DNA from: Paenibacillus xylanexedens
Lineage (GTDB): Bacteria; Bacillota; Bacilli; Paenibacillales; Paenibacillaceae
DNA: 64,000 nt
Direction: 5' to 3'
Assembly (NCBI RefSeq): GCF_007676705.1
Contig: NZ_VEBF01000002.1
Location: 124,001 to 188,000 of the forward strand
Shown here: positions 1 through 8,910 of the stretch, piece after piece
Position numbering within the stretch: the first letter of the stretch is position 1
How the letters are laid out: the number at the start of each line of letters is the position of its first letter
Position numbers and translations under genes: made by a program
Notes under the pieces: model-generated
What the model saw: the letters and a program-made list of their open reading frames with translations, nothing else
Told to the model about the DNA's origin: nothing
The model's database searches: none

Positions 1-1
1 C

Positions 2-832
2 GTTACCCTGTTTGCACGTTCTAATAAATATAAATCATTAAGAGAAAATGGCCTGCGATATGAGGGAAAAGGTACAGTTAGATCGATACAAGTGAATGTC
101 ATCGATACGCTCGAAAATGATGATATATACGATTTCATTTTCGTTACCGTTCGTTATGATCGGTCCGAATCAGCATTGTTAGCGCTAAAAGATAATCAAA
201 GCAAAAATGTAGTTACGATGACTAGTAATTCAATGGGATTTTCTTCGTGGCTGGATATCGTGGGGGATAGACTTTTACCAGCTTTTCCTGGCTTCGGCGG
301 ACAGATTAAAGATGGAGTATTGCATGCTCGATTTCTACCAAAGATTATAGCGGCAACAGCATTTGGAGAAATTAATGGTGTAGTGACAGAACGCATAGAA
401 AACCTCGCAAAAATATTTAAAACAGCAAAGTTTCCTTACGTTATTAAAAAGGATATGCAGTCGTATCTAATCACACATTCCGTATCAGACATTGCCATGC
501 TGAGCGTTTTACAATCCGAGAATAAGATAATTGACAAAAAAACAGCCAGAACCAGAAGGACGGCACGCAAAATAACAGTCACTTTAAAAGCGTATCTGAG
601 GGCAATACAAAAAGCTGGCGTTTTAATTGATCCACCAATGCTTAAAATGGTGCTTAATTTTCCAAACTTAATTTTGGATCTTTTCTTTATGACATGGCTA
701 CGAACGAATATGGTTAGGGATATGATGTTGCCGGATTATGCGAATAATGCTAACAATGAGATTGTTCTGCTTAGTAACGATTTAATGAAATTTTTAAATC
801 CAAATGATATCAAACCGGAAATCATTCACTAA
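2..832 (+). CDS. Ketopantoate reductase-family protein (5' truncated by window edge)
   Basis: The frame is open from base 2 of the window, so the true start lies upstream. The GTG at 92 is internal. The first residues (VTLFARSNKYKSLRENGL) match the segment just after the Rossmann NADP loop of ApbA/PanE-family reductases, which use NADPH to reduce 2-oxo acids such as ketopantoate. The remainder is mostly helical, like the ApbA C-terminal domain, and ends at a TAA. The glycine-rich loop is not in the window. Proteins of this branch are often not true PanE, so the substrate is left open. A family B hairpin follows directly and probably terminates the transcript. Confidence 0.6.
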   Translation, partial: VTLFARSNKYKSLRENGLRYEGKGTVRSIQVNVIDTLENDDIYDFIFVTVRYDRSESALLALKDNQSKNVVTMTSNSMGFSSWLDIVGDRLLPAFPGFGGQIKDGVLHARFLPKIIAATAFGEINGVVTERIENLAKIFKTAKFPYVIKKDMQSYLITHSVSDIAMLSVLQSENKIIDKKTARTRRTARKITVTLKAYLRAIQKAGVLIDPPMLKMVLNFPNLILDLFFMTWLRTNMVRDMMLPDYANNANNEIVLLSNDLMKFLNPNDIKPEIIH

Positions 833-860
833 ACTCACAGGAAATTATAATTCAAAAGTC

Positions 861-925
861 GAACAAGAGCAGCTAATCAATGATCGGCTGCTTTTGTTCA
901 ACTATTGTGCAGGTTAGTTTAGTGA
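861..925. repeat. Family B repeat, partial; likely terminator
   Basis: Arms at 861-873 and 887-899 (GAACAAGAGCAGC pairing with GCTGCTTTTGTTC) form a hairpin, followed by the family B right end (GTGCAGGTTAGTTTAGTGA). It lies between two convergent genes and can end transcription from either side. Confidence 0.6.
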
Positions 926-988
926 TAAGATGACATACCCCATACGTAGAAAAGCTCAAAATCTAAATTATCCCGTTGAATCGCGTAG

Positions 989-2197
989 TTAAGTTGAAAT
1001 TTGCGGTTCATCTACAGGCTGTCGTCCACTTACCACAAGCATAATTACAGCAACAATGATAAGTATAAAGCAGAAGATAAATGAGTATCGGTAACCCACA
1101 ATGCTGGCTACTCCACCACCAACAAGACTACCAATCAGCCTGCCGATTGTGGATGAATTCGAATAGAGTGTGGAAGCATATCCCGGCATACTAGGCAGCA
1201 GGTCCTGAATGTAGCTAATTCCAATCGCAGAAATGACGGCGACAAAAACAGCGAGCAAAATTTGTGCTGCAAGCATTTGCCACATCGCGTTCGAAATAAG
1301 GATAACGAAATAATAAGCTCCTCCGAAAATAGCCCCGCAAAACACCAAGATTCGGTTACTATACTTTGCACTAAGTAGACCGAGTACAATCATAAAAGGA
1401 ATTTCCAGCGCAGCACATATACTGCTGACTAAACCGACATGACTTGTCGTTCCCCCAAGATTATTTGTAATAAAGAGAGCCGTGTTTATGCTGCTCATCC
1501 AATGAGCCGTGTACATGAGTACCAGAATTAGAAAAGGAATTAAAATATCTCGGTTTTGAGCCAGTCGGAAACTTTTTATATTCGCTTCAGCATTACTGCT
1601 CTTCATTTCTGTGTTTGATTTGAGAAACAGGAAAACAAGCAGAGCAACGAGTAGGAAAGCTCCGATCGTACCCAAAAAAATCCCCTTAAATCCAATAGCA
1701 GCGAGTAATAAAGTGCCGATTAAAGGACCTGTAATAAAGCCGAGAGAGAAAGCAGAACGCAAGGTAGAATTAGCAAACGCACGCTCAGTAAAATTACTCT
1801 TTATCACTGCTTCTCTAGAAATAGCGAACAACTGGGGCATCCCTGGTGCACCAAGGGCAGTAAACACAGTCATGTAAATGAACAAAATCGGAAAATCTTG
1901 AATGAACAAGTATCCACTAAAGGCCAGGACATTAGAGAGAGTAGAGAAAAGATAAACGCTTTTCCGATTCAAGCCGAGGTCAGAACGTCTCCCGATTAGC
2001 GTACTGATCCATATTCCTGCAATTAGTGTAACGGCTAGATAAAGACCAAACATTCCAATAGATACTCCAAGCTGTTCCGTGAAATAAATAGATAAAAAGG
2101 GGGTACTGAGCGAAATGCCCATTCCCTGTAATGCCATACACATAAAGAGTAAAGCATACGAAGGAATGGAAAATAGGCTAATGAATCGATTGATCAT
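989..2197 (-). CDS. MFS transporter, sugar-efflux (SET) type
   Basis: This is a 402-residue integral membrane protein with about twelve hydrophobic segments and the usual major facilitator length. The N-terminal segment (LFMCMALQGMGISLSTPFLS) and the loop STLIGRRSDLGLNRK correspond to MFS TM1 and the conserved loop 2-3 motif. The overall pattern resembles the sugar efflux transporter (SetA/SetB) family, which exports sugars or sugar-like toxic analogues using the proton gradient. The start is ATG at 2197, preceded on the reverse strand by a GAGGAGT-type ribosome binding site. No partner gene sits next to it: repeats lie on both sides. The subfamily is inferred from general similarity, so the real substrate is unknown. 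Confidence 0.75.
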   Translation of the reverse strand: MINRFISLFSIPSYALLFMCMALQGMGISLSTPFLSIYFTEQLGVSIGMFGLYLAVTLIAGIWISTLIGRRSDLGLNRKSVYLFSTLSNVLAFSGYLFIQDFPILFIYMTVFTALGAPGMPQLFAISREAVIKSNFTERAFANSTLRSAFSLGFITGPLIGTLLLAAIGFKGIFLGTIGAFLLVALLVFLFLKSNTEMKSSNAEANIKSFRLAQNRDILIPFLILVLMYTAHWMSSINTALFITNNLGGTTSHVGLVSSICAALEIPFMIVLGLLSAKYSNRILVFCGAIFGGAYYFVILISNAMWQMLAAQILLAVFVAVISAIGISYIQDLLPSMPGYASTLYSNSSTIGRLIGSLVGGGVASIVGYRYSFIFCFILIIVAVIMLVVSGRQPVDEPQIST

Positions 2198-2837
2198 AGT
2201 GTGAAATTACTCCTCAGAATTTTTTGTTGTGTAATCACCTTACATGACCTTGCTTAAACTCGTCTAATTGTATTTTACTGGTAAATTCTTTACATTCACT
2301 TTGGGAAGCTTAAACGCTCATATTCATGGCTGGATAGAATCAATCGTACATCTTTATTATGTACTAAATGACAACACAAACAATATAACATTCGTGTCAA
2401 ATGCTTGCCTAAACCTACTATAGACTCGTGTGAGTGTACAGTAAAGTAAAGGCAGTTTCCCGGAAAAATGAGATTCCCTTTTCACTATCAACAGGTTGTT
2501 TTTAAGGAAATACATAGTCATTTTTAAGACAGTACATGTTGAACATGATCCAAGGCCTCATTCTGCTGTAAACTATGCTTGAAGCCACCAAAAATCCCTT
2601 TACAAGATAGGGGATGAACGTTAAAGTTAACGCAATTAAAGACAGGCGATAGATTTAAAAAGATGAGATGAGCACCAAAGGAAGGATGCCCATGATAAAA
2701 AAGTTGAGGTTTCAAAACAAATAGATGTTGAGTTACAAATGCAATTGCCCAAATCTCTGAAAAGATTGCCGGTTTTTTTGTGTTTAAACAGGGTAAAATG
2801 AGAAGGAAAAGGCAACGTAAACGGCAATAGGTACAAG
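2198..2837. other. Intergenic stretch with no recognisable gene
   Basis: About 640 A+T-rich bases between the MFS start and a family A repeat. The few open frames lack ribosome binding sites and resemble no family I know. The promoter of the MFS gene must lie in the first part, but I could not fix it. Confidence 0.4.
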
Positions 2838-2995
2838 TGTCGAGGGACAAGAACATGGTCCCATTGAAGTCGCTATTTTAACGGCTTTTTTATTTTATCG
2901 GTACAAGTTCTTGTCCCAAGCCAAGGACAAGAACTTGTACCGATTGCCGGAATTGACAAGAACATAGTCCGATTGCCGATTAGATATATATCTAA
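2838..2995. repeat. Family A repeat, full length (158 bp)
   Basis: Starts TGTCGAGGGACAAGAACATG and ends GATTAGATATATATCTAA. The centre holds the inverted arms GGTACAAGTTCTTGTCC and GGACAAGAACTTGTACC around an 8-base CAAGCCAA loop. The left part contains GAAGTCGCTATTTTA followed by a T-rich run. Length is identical to the copies at 37870, 51027 and 57283. Confidence 0.9.
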
Positions 2996-3138
2996 ACATT
3001 GATCACATGCACTTAAAACTTCATTAAGTACCATAACACATAAAAATGTTCATATTGTTATGGACAACTGAATCAAAGAGAGGTTAAACATGGTTGGATG
3101 GGTATTAAAAAAGCGAATATCAGACTGAAACTAGCTGT

Positions 3139-3233
3139 TGAGGACAAGAACATGTTCCTATTTCCGGTTAGACACATAACTAATCGTCATCTTGCCCTTC
3201 AATTCATTAAACTAACGGGCATGTTAGCATAAT
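3139..3233. repeat. Family A right-end fragment joined to a family B end
   Basis: AGGACAAGAACATGTTCCTA followed by TTTCCGGTTAGACACATA is a family A right end. It runs through TAATCGTCATCTTGCCC into TTAAACTAACGGGCATGTTA, a family B end. The same order of modules is seen at 57283-57492. Confidence 0.65.
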
Positions 3234-3291
3234 AAATTATCTTCATTTAGTGAAAACTACCCTTAAAAATCTGGGGATGAGGGTTTCAGAA

Positions 3292-3693
3292 ATGAAAAGA
3301 TTTATGGGATCATTGCTAACAGTCATCATTTTCTTGATGGTAATCCAGCCCATTTGCGCAAAGCCAAATGATGAACCATTGAAACGGCTTGTACTTACTT
3401 TGTTAGCTCCAAAAATACAGGAACAGATTAACCACTACTACAAAAATAAATTAACTGTATCACCTACGTTTACGCCTTTTTTGGATGGAACTGATGTAGA
3501 CGTTAAATATCATTCTTCACATATTGATGTTCAGGTTAAAACTATCCCGTACGTAGGACCTCATTTGAATGTTGGACTCGACTCAATGAGGTTTAGTATA
3601 GATAACTCGGGATCAATAGTGGTTCTTGAGTATAAGCACATTAGGGATTATGACTTGCCTCCTAACTGGCAAGAAATTATTAAATCTCATTGA
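3292..3693 (+). CDS. Secreted DUF3888-like protein
   Basis: Encodes about 133 residues from ATG 3292. This start is preferred over the upstream GTG at 3250 because GGGGATGAGGG lies at the right distance and a clean signal peptide then begins (MKRFMGSLLTVIIFLMV, cleavage near AKP). The mature part has a leucine-rich helix, then a YY pair and a beta-rich tail (VDVKYHSSHIDVQVKTIPYV) of the kind seen in DUF3888 proteins of bacilli. Function is unknown; it is expected outside the membrane. A second protein of the same general design is at 7941. A strong hairpin at 3711 ends the unit. Confidence 0.6.
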   Translation: MKRFMGSLLTVIIFLMVIQPICAKPNDEPLKRLVLTLLAPKIQEQINHYYKNKLTVSPTFTPFLDGTDVDVKYHSSHIDVQVKTIPYVGPHLNVGLDSMRFSIDNSGSIVVLEYKHIRDYDLPPNWQEIIKSH

Positions 3694-3710
3694 ACTAATG
3701 AAGAAACTAT

Positions 3711-3752
3711 AGCTCAATAAAGCCCCTTGTTACGATGGGCTTTTATTGAGCT
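3711..3752 (+). terminator. Intrinsic terminator, related to family B
   Basis: AGCTCAATAAAGCCC pairs with GGGCTTTTATTGAGCT around an 11-base loop, just after the DUF3888-like gene. The left arm is the family B sequence TAGCTCAATAAA. Confidence 0.75.
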
Positions 3753-3815
3753 TACCAATGGCATTTGGCTAGGAAAATATCAGGGTGCTTCTTTTACTTT
3801 CTTTTGTACAAACAT

Positions 3816-4421
3816 CTATCTTGTGTTTTTTGGAGAGTATTTTATATGGATCATATGTTCAAGAGTGCTTTTTACCTCAGGCCAGTCGTTATCTGTAATG
3901 CTATAAAAAACATTGTCATGAAATCTACCTTGAGTATCCCGCCTATGCTTCCTAAATATGCCTTCTTTAGTTGCCCCAATCCGTTCTATCGCTCGCTGTG
4001 ACCTTATGTTATAGCCGCTGATGGAAAATTGCACGCGGACTAGCGCTAATTGTTCGAAGCAATAATTTAACAGTAAAAACTTACATTCCGTATTTACACC
4101 TGTACGCCAGTAAGTTGGTGTTAGCCATGTCCAGCCGATTTCCGCATTTTGATTGACCATATCAATATCTCCGATTCTTGTGGTTCCAATAATTTTTTCC
4201 GACATGAGTTCGACGATGACGAAAGGGAGTTGGGTGCCATGAAGCTGGTTTTGTATGGCTTGTTCGATTAAATGCTTAATATCATCATATGTTGCATTTT
4301 TTCTCCAAGTAAATTCCCATATGTTTGGATTCATCAGTGTTTCAAGTAAATCTTCTTTATGTTTAGATTCTAGGGGTAAGAGTTTTATTGTCTTGCCTAT
4401 TAAAGTAACATTTTGATTCAT
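3816..4421 (-). CDS. GNAT N-acetyltransferase, RimJ/RimL-like
   Basis: Cytoplasmic acetyltransferase of about 201 residues transferring acetyl from acetyl-CoA to an amine. Sequence signs are the N-terminal LLPLESKHKEDLLETLMNP, the central strand KIIGTTRIGDIDMVNQNAEI and the late motif YNIRSQRAIERIGATKEG, where the NxxSxxxxerlGf pattern of the RimJ/RimL group is easy to see. I chose ATG 4421 over 4454 because GGAGGT lies nine bases upstream, whereas the upstream ATG has no ribosome binding site. The substrate may be a ribosomal protein N-terminus, a small amine or an antibiotic; nothing here distinguishes these. Confidence 0.8.
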   Translation of the reverse strand: MNQNVTLIGKTIKLLPLESKHKEDLLETLMNPNIWEFTWRKNATYDDIKHLIEQAIQNQLHGTQLPFVIVELMSEKIIGTTRIGDIDMVNQNAEIGWTWLTPTYWRTGVNTECKFLLLNYCFEQLALVRVQFSISGYNIRSQRAIERIGATKEGIFRKHRRDTQGRFHDNVFYSITDNDWPEVKSTLEHMIHIKYSPKNTR

Positions 4422-4559
4422 GTCATTTACACCTCCGATTCCGTTGTGATTCATTATCTTAACGTGGTGGGATTAGTATATATTTATTGGTATCGACGTT
4501 GAATGCATTAACCGTTGAATTATTGTACTTTCATGCATCACAAATTCCCTACAGGTGTT

Positions 4560-4596
4560 CTATTAAGTTAACTAACGAGCAGGATAGTTTAGTGAA
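4560..4596. repeat. Family B right-end fragment
   Basis: AACTAACGAGCAGGATAGTT is a slightly diverged family B right-hand hairpin with no left partner. Confidence 0.5.
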
Positions 4597-4674
4597 GGGG
4601 GAGGATAAATTCAGATAGAATTCAATAACAAAACCAAGGTAACTTAATAAATTTTAGTTACAAAGGGAAGATCA

Positions 4675-5098
4675 ATGTTGAAACGAATGCCTTTTGAACG
4701 TCCAACGGAGCATTATGACGAACGAATTTATAAAATTGACGAACAAACTTTGTGAAATGTTAAAACTTCGGAAGCAGCTTTCAAATAACAATCCTGGTTT
4801 CCCGCCATTTGAATATATCTCTAAATGGGCTGAAACTTTTGAACTTTACGAGGATTTTCTGAAAATCGTTTTTGGAACATTGAGAAGTGAAGAGCATTAT
4901 AAACCAATGGTTGGTCCATCGGACTTTAGAAAACATGTACCCGTACTAATGTCAGTCGAAGAAGGGAACTTCTTTTATACTTTAAATTCAATAAGGCAAT
5001 ATAGTAATGCAAGTGTAGTGACTTTTAATATTGATTGGGATGAGGTTGAGGTACCCTCAATTCAAAATGGAGAAGAAAACGTAGAAATGTTAGCTTAA
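4675..5098 (+). pseudogene. Conserved hypothetical gene with a one-base frameshift
   Basis: ATG 4675 follows AAAGGGAAG and opens MLKRMPFERPTEHYDERIY, then hits TGA at once after IDEQTL. The next frame continues as CEMLKLRKQLSNNNPGFPPF and ends at 5098. Removing one T from the run at 4749-4751 joins both frames (IDEQTCEMLKLRKQ) into a single protein of about 140 residues. I know closely similar small proteins from bacilli but no function for them. Either the gene is inactivated or the base is a sequencing error. The alternative TTG start at 4694 has no good ribosome binding site. Confidence 0.65.
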
Positions 5099-5107
5099 AG
5101 CATCCTC

Positions 5108-5187
5108 GTGATCAACTGCGGTTTACAACTAGTGGATGATAATAGGGATCGTTGCAGAAATGCTGACGATCCTTTTTATATACCTTT
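5108..5187. repeat. Family B variant (C-type) with terminator hairpin
   Basis: Contains GATCAACTGCGG, AACTAGTGGATGATAATAGG and the hairpin GGATCGT / ACGATCC followed by TTTTT at 5147-5180. Nearly the same sequence recurs at 44838-44915 and, shortened, at 31851-31905. Confidence 0.65.
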
Positions 5188-5228
5188 AGGGACGGTAGAG
5201 AACGAAGAAATTATATTAGAGTGATAAT

Positions 5229-5262
5229 GCCTCATTAAGCCAACGGGCAGGTTGGTTCAATC
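5229..5262. repeat. Family B right-end fragment
   Basis: CATTAAGCCAACGGGCAGG followed by TTGGTTCAA: a single family B end hairpin with no partner, upstream of the Nudix gene. Confidence 0.55.
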
Positions 5263-5357
5263 ATGCTGGCAGTATCTTTTAGAAATTCACAAAGGCAGGA
5301 AAGTGTAGGAATTGTGTGGAATAAATATACAAATTCATCTTATTTGGAGGTTGTAAA

Positions 5358-5846
5358 ATGGCGTTCCCGACACATATTGTATCTGCAGGCGGAATTGTAG
5401 AAGATGGAACTGGAAATATCCTTTTAGTAAAAGCTCATGACGATGGTTGGGTGTATCCTGGTGGGATAACTGAAGTAGGAGAAAACCTGATTGATGGCGT
5501 CATTCGTGAAATCAAAGAGGAAAGTGGAATAGACGCCATGGTTAGCCATTTGATTAGTGTTGTTTCGAATACAACAAGCCATAAGTGGTATGACGGTGTG
5601 ACTGATGTCCCTACGAAGGTCATGTTTGATTTTGTGTGTAAAGCTGTGGGGGGAGAGTTAGCTACTTCTAATGAAACGAGCGAATGTAGGTGGGTACCAA
5701 AGGAAAATGTTCTGGATTTGATTACTTTACCTGGAATCCGCATGCGTTATGAAGCTTATTTGAACTTTAACGGATCTGTGAATTATATGGAGTATGTCAC
5801 TGCGTCAACGACAGAATTTGATGTCAAGCTTCAAAGGAGTGTTTAG
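5358..5846 (+). CDS. Nudix hydrolase
   Basis: A 162-residue cytoplasmic hydrolase that cleaves nucleoside diphosphates linked to another group. The Nudix box occupies residues 36-58 and keeps every key position: glycine 36, glutamate 42, and REIKEESG at 50-57, whose glutamates bind the catalytic metal. The flanking strands (HIVSAGGIVEDGTGNILLVK) are typical of the fold. ATG 5358 follows TTGGAGGTTGTAAA, a good ribosome binding site. Substrate specificity cannot be read. The gene stands alone and ends in a family B hairpin. Confidence 0.88.
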   Translation: MAFPTHIVSAGGIVEDGTGNILLVKAHDDGWVYPGGITEVGENLIDGVIREIKEESGIDAMVSHLISVVSNTTSHKWYDGVTDVPTKVMFDFVCKAVGGELATSNETSECRWVPKENVLDLITLPGIRMRYEAYLNFNGSVNYMEYVTASTTEFDVKLQRSV

Positions 5847-5867
5847 TTGTACGAGGGATAGTGTATT

Positions 5868-5958
5868 GAACTAACGGGGAACGGATAGCTCAATAAAATT
5901 AAATGAACAAAAAACAGCCGATAACGTGACTGGCTGTTTTTTGTTCATTTAATTAGCA
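5868..5958. repeat. Family B repeat with a long terminator stem
   Basis: ACTAACGGGGAACGGATAGC is the left hairpin. The middle stem is unusually long, with arms at 5897-5919 and 5932-5954 (AATGAACAAAAAACAGCC pairing with GGCTGTTTTTTGTTCATT). It serves as a terminator for the Nudix gene. Confidence 0.75.
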
Positions 5959-6274
5959 CTATAAGTTGAAGTTTAGGGAGTACAATGAATGGGTCCGAGA
6001 TAAACAAGGTTCGTTTGCCTGGGAGAAACAGAGGGCAGGTGTTATATCCAACACTGAGCAAAAGACGCATTCTTACTATGCACGATTCGGGCTAAAGAGG
6101 AGCCTGCAGTTATCGATGTCCACTACATTTTGGTTGAATCCTGTAAGGGCGCGCTTTGGCCGTTGGCTTTTCATTCATAATTTTTCTTCATAGGAATTTC
6201 GAAGCTCCAGTCTCCGATGAGCAGATCCTGCTGAGGCGGGGCATCGTTCAGGACTAACTGCCGGGATACGGGTG

Positions 6275-6563
6275 GTTCATGCGGGAGGGACGTTAATCTC
6301 GCAGGAGATGGCGAGTAAAATGATCAAAAGTATGAATACGGTATCCGCTATTAAAAATAATGAATATGGGCTTAGTAGCCGTGAAATTGAAGTATTACAT
6401 AAGCTGGCTTCTGGCCTTGGGTAATCAAGAAATTGCAGAGGCTTTGTATCTTAGTGAAGGAACGGTTAAGAATTATATTTCAGCGATCTACTCAAAACTC
6501 AATGTAAAGGGAGGACAAGCGGCGGCCCGCAAAGCCAGAGACTCGGGAATCATGAATAACTAA
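6275..6563 (+). pseudogene. LuxR/NarL-type response regulator, 3' remnant
   Basis: From 6275 the frame reads VHAGGTLISQEMASKMIKSM and then GLSSREIEVLHKLASGLG, the linker and first half of a LuxR helix-turn-helix. It breaks at a GGG run (6419-6421) and resumes one frame away as NQEIAEALYLSEGTVKNYIS. Together this is a complete DNA-binding domain. The receiver domain is missing and nothing recognisable remains between 5960 and 6270. An apparent extra G plus loss of the N-terminal half mark it as dead. No histidine kinase remains nearby. Confidence 0.75.
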
Positions 6564-6570
6564 GATAAAC

Positions 6571-6617
6571 ACCCCTAAGAAGCCGGCAACTTATATAGTT
6601 GCCGGCTTCTTAGGGGT
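6571..6617. terminator. Perfect 21-bp inverted repeat
   Basis: Arms 6571-6591 and 6597-6617 (core CCTAAGAAGCCGGCAACT and its complement) pair perfectly around the loop TATAT. It lies eight bases after the stop of the LuxR remnant. There is no T-run on the plus strand, so it may be a weak or factor-assisted terminator, or a transcript-stabilising hairpin. Confidence 0.65.
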
Positions 6618-6720
6618 ATAGTCACATGACTTTATCATGACAAAAGCGCACTGTCACTTTATGACTTTTTCAGCCTATACTCATAACTATCATCAATCTA
6701 TAAAGGGGCTGACTCAAGAC

Positions 6721-7599
6721 ATGAAGAAAAGATCTGCACACAAAGAACATTCGCAGATGGATGAAAAATTAAGCAAATGGAATTTGTTTTGGCACTTTCC
6801 AATCATCTGGATGATAGCGGGGACCATCGGTATAATTCTTGTGGATGCGCTCATCCGGCCGCTAGTAGAGCAAGCACCGGGCTTGGTTTCTCTTCTGTTG
6901 ACATTAACGTTGGGCTTTCTGGCAATCATGGTCTATATGCTCATCATGAAATATTTGGCTCGTCGGTCCATTCCTGAATTATCAAGAAAGGGCGCAGGAG
7001 TTGAAGCTGTTATGGGAGCACTCACCGGGCTTATCTTTATTGCCCTATCTACTATTATTATTGTTTTATTGGGAGGTTACACCTTTCAATGGGCAAATGA
7101 TGCGGACACGGTTACTGTTCTAATCGTTTCTATTGAAGCAGCATTAGGCGCAGCCATTGTCGAGGAACTTATCTTTCGTGGACTAGTGTTTCAAGCCATA
7201 AATAAATTGCTGGGAACTTGGACCGGGCTCGCTGTCACTTCTCTATTCTTTGGAATAGCCCATCTTGGGAATACAGGATCAACATTATGGAGCGCGTTCG
7301 CCTTATCATTAGAAGCGGGTCTTCTACTCGGAGCCGCTTATTTATGGAGACGAAATCTGTGGTTTGTTATGGGGCTACATTTTTCCTGGAATGCACTTGA
7401 AGGTTTGCTTGGCATTCCTGTTTCTGGACACAGTTCAGCCGGTCTGTTTATTGTGAAAGTGCATGGTCCTTCACTTCTCACTGGAGGTGATTTTGGACTG
7501 GAGGGGTCTGTGGTTCCGGTTATCATCAGTCTTCTGATTTCCATTCCTATGCTGTATGGCGCTATTCGCAATCGCAATCTGCCACCGAATTTCACATAA
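6721..7599 (+). CDS. CPBP-family intramembrane metalloprotease
   Basis: A 292-residue multi-pass membrane protein of the CPBP (CAAX protease and bacteriocin-processing, Abi) family. The defining motifs are visible: EELIFRGLVFQAI (paired glutamates and the arginine), FFGIAHLGN (first histidine) and HFSWNALEGLLG (second histidine). These form the metal-binding active site inside the membrane. Bacterial members act in peptide or bacteriocin self-immunity, but the substrate here is unknown. I placed the start at ATG 6721 (MKKRSAHKEHSQM), with AAGGGG upstream; a longer form from 6637 lacks a ribosome binding site. No bacteriocin gene was found beside it. Confidence 0.82.
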   Translation: MKKRSAHKEHSQMDEKLSKWNLFWHFPIIWMIAGTIGIILVDALIRPLVEQAPGLVSLLLTLTLGFLAIMVYMLIMKYLARRSIPELSRKGAGVEAVMGALTGLIFIALSTIIIVLLGGYTFQWANDADTVTVLIVSIEAALGAAIVEELIFRGLVFQAINKLLGTWTGLAVTSLFFGIAHLGNTGSTLWSAFALSLEAGLLLGAAYLWRRNLWFVMGLHFSWNALEGLLGIPVSGHSSAGLFIVKVHGPSLLTGGDFGLEGSVVPVIISLLISIPMLYGAIRNRNLPPNFT

Positions 7600-7940
7600 G
7601 CCATGTACAGAATTTATTAAAATCTACAACACAATTTATATCTTAAATATGCTTCATAAAGCGAAATGAGAGCTAGGTTGTAGACAGAATATGTCCTGAA
7701 ACCTTTGATGACCTCGTTGTTTCAGACTAATAAGGGAGACTTTTCCTTTATCATAGTTTCCCTCACCCGCTTAATGCGGGTATTTTTTTAGTTACCAAGT
7801 AAGGTATCCACTTCTAGATAGTAACAAAAGAAACGGTAACTACCGGATTCCGAATATCCGTATATAAAAAATACTTTTGCACTTAAACTGTATCCTTCTC
7901 CTCATGTTGGGGAAAATAAAGTCTCCTCACTACGAGGTAC
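7600..7940. other. Intergenic region with one terminator
   Basis: Apart from the hairpin at 7765-7790, this A+T-rich stretch holds nothing I can identify. Confidence 0.4.
7765..7790 (+). terminator. Intrinsic terminator
   Basis: ACCCGC TTAAT GCGGGT followed by ATTTTTTTA: a short G+C-rich stem with a T-run, downstream of the CPBP protease gene. Confidence 0.8.
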
Positions 7941-8321
7941 ATGTATTTGATAAAGTTAATTTTGACAATCGTTTTAGCGCTCGGGTTAACTTCGCTAATT
8001 AAAACCCCAGCTTCAGGCGAAGAAACTCTGTCAGTATCACATACAACGCAATGCTCGTTAATCCAGCAGGCATTGATAATTGAATTAAATCCTCAAATAA
8101 TGAGTGCTCTTCGTCAAAAGTACCGCGACAATTTTTTGTACGCGAACGTCCACGTGTTACCAATCCAAGGTTCGGATAATGTAGAGGCTGATTTTATTTT
8201 AGAAATGACAGTGATGAAAGGAGAGTGGCCAGAAACAGTTCAAATAACGTTTCGACGAGATGGTCTTAATGGCTATAAGGTAGATGATATTAATGTGATT
8301 ACTACTTTGAACCAAGACTAG
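7941..8321 (+). CDS. Secreted DUF3888-like protein
   Basis: A 126-residue protein with an N-terminal signal (MYLIKLILTIVLALGLTSLI, cleavage near ASGEE). The mature part has a helix (CSLIQQALIIELNPQIMSAL), a short basic segment (RQKYRDNF) and a beta-rich tail ending in GLNGYKVDDINVITT. Layout and length echo the protein at 3292, although identity is low. It is expected outside the membrane and its function is unknown. ATG 7941 has only a weak CGAGG upstream. A complete family B repeat begins at its stop codon. Confidence 0.55.
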   Translation: MYLIKLILTIVLALGLTSLIKTPASGEETLSVSHTTQCSLIQQALIIELNPQIMSALRQKYRDNFLYANVHVLPIQGSDNVEADFILEMTVMKGEWPETVQITFRRDGLNGYKVDDINVITTLNQD

Positions 8322-8416
8322 GCTAACGGGAAACGATAGCTCAATAAAACCAATAAAGCAGCTGACCAACGTGATCGGCTGCTTTGTTCAACTAACGCGC
8401 AGGTTAGTTGAATGAT
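8320..8416. repeat. Family B repeat, full length
   Basis: Three hairpins in order: GCTAACGGGAAACGATAGC (left), AAGCAGC...GGCTGCTT around ATCACGTTGGTC-like loop bases (middle, terminator-like), and AACTAACGCGCAGGTTAGTT (right). It starts at the stop codon of the DUF3888-like gene. Confidence 0.85.
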
Positions 8417-8521
8417 GAGCTGTTAAACATTTGAATAGAGCTTTTTTTGACATGACAGTGGTTTGGTAGTAATGGGGTTCCACAGCCCGACTGAGAATGA
8501 GATTCGGACCCAACGTAATTG

Positions 8522-8597
8522 TGTCGAGGGACAAAAACTGTACCGATTGCCGGAATGGACAAGAACATACTCCGATTGCCGATTAGATGGATATCTA
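8522..8597. repeat. Family A repeat with internal deletion
   Basis: TGTCGAGGGACAAAAACTG is joined directly to TACCGATTGCCGGAATGGAC and the right end GATTAGATGGATATCTAA. The central GAAGTCGCTATTTTA block and the left arm of the big stem are lost. Confidence 0.8.
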
Positions 8598-8910
8598 AAA
8601 AGTTATAAGTGGAACTATTGTGGCGGGATAAAGCACGTTAATAAAAGATTGACCGTTTGAAAACGTGTTGTTGTACCAAGACCAGATTTTTTCTGGCTAA
8701 GGCAAGAGCTCTTTACATGAGGAAGGATTAAGTACATGGTACCAATGTTGATTAGGATATTTAACTGTTTCATTAAGCTAACGGGCAGGTTAACGTGGAG
8801 ACATATTTCTCATGAATTCCAGTTTATAGTAATATAGAGTTATATTTATGAAAAAAGTTTTTTCGTAAAGAATGGAAGAATTTAAACAGTACATATGGAG
8901 GTAATTAAGT
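8598..8910. other. Gene-free stretch between repeats
   Basis: Holds a family B end at 8769-8796. The segment just before it (ATGGTACCAATGTTGAT) also occurs at 28970-28985, so a longer composite repeat unit is present at both places. No gene is visible. Confidence 0.5.
8769..8796. repeat. Family B right-end fragment
   Basis: TTCATTAAGCTAACGGGCAG then GTTAACG: a lone end hairpin about 170 bp after a family A copy. Confidence 0.6.

Noticed and set aside
2524..2856. 110-codon minus-strand frame
   Set aside because: Cysteine- and leucine-rich, unlike any protein; it crosses into a family A repeat and lacks a start signal.
5966..6193. 75-codon frame before the LuxR remnant
   Set aside because: Starts inside the hairpin tail of a family B copy, no known similarity, odd composition; probably decayed DNA.
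8463..8660. 65-codon frame over a family A copy
   Set aside because: The translated residues come from the repeat; there is no ribosome binding site.
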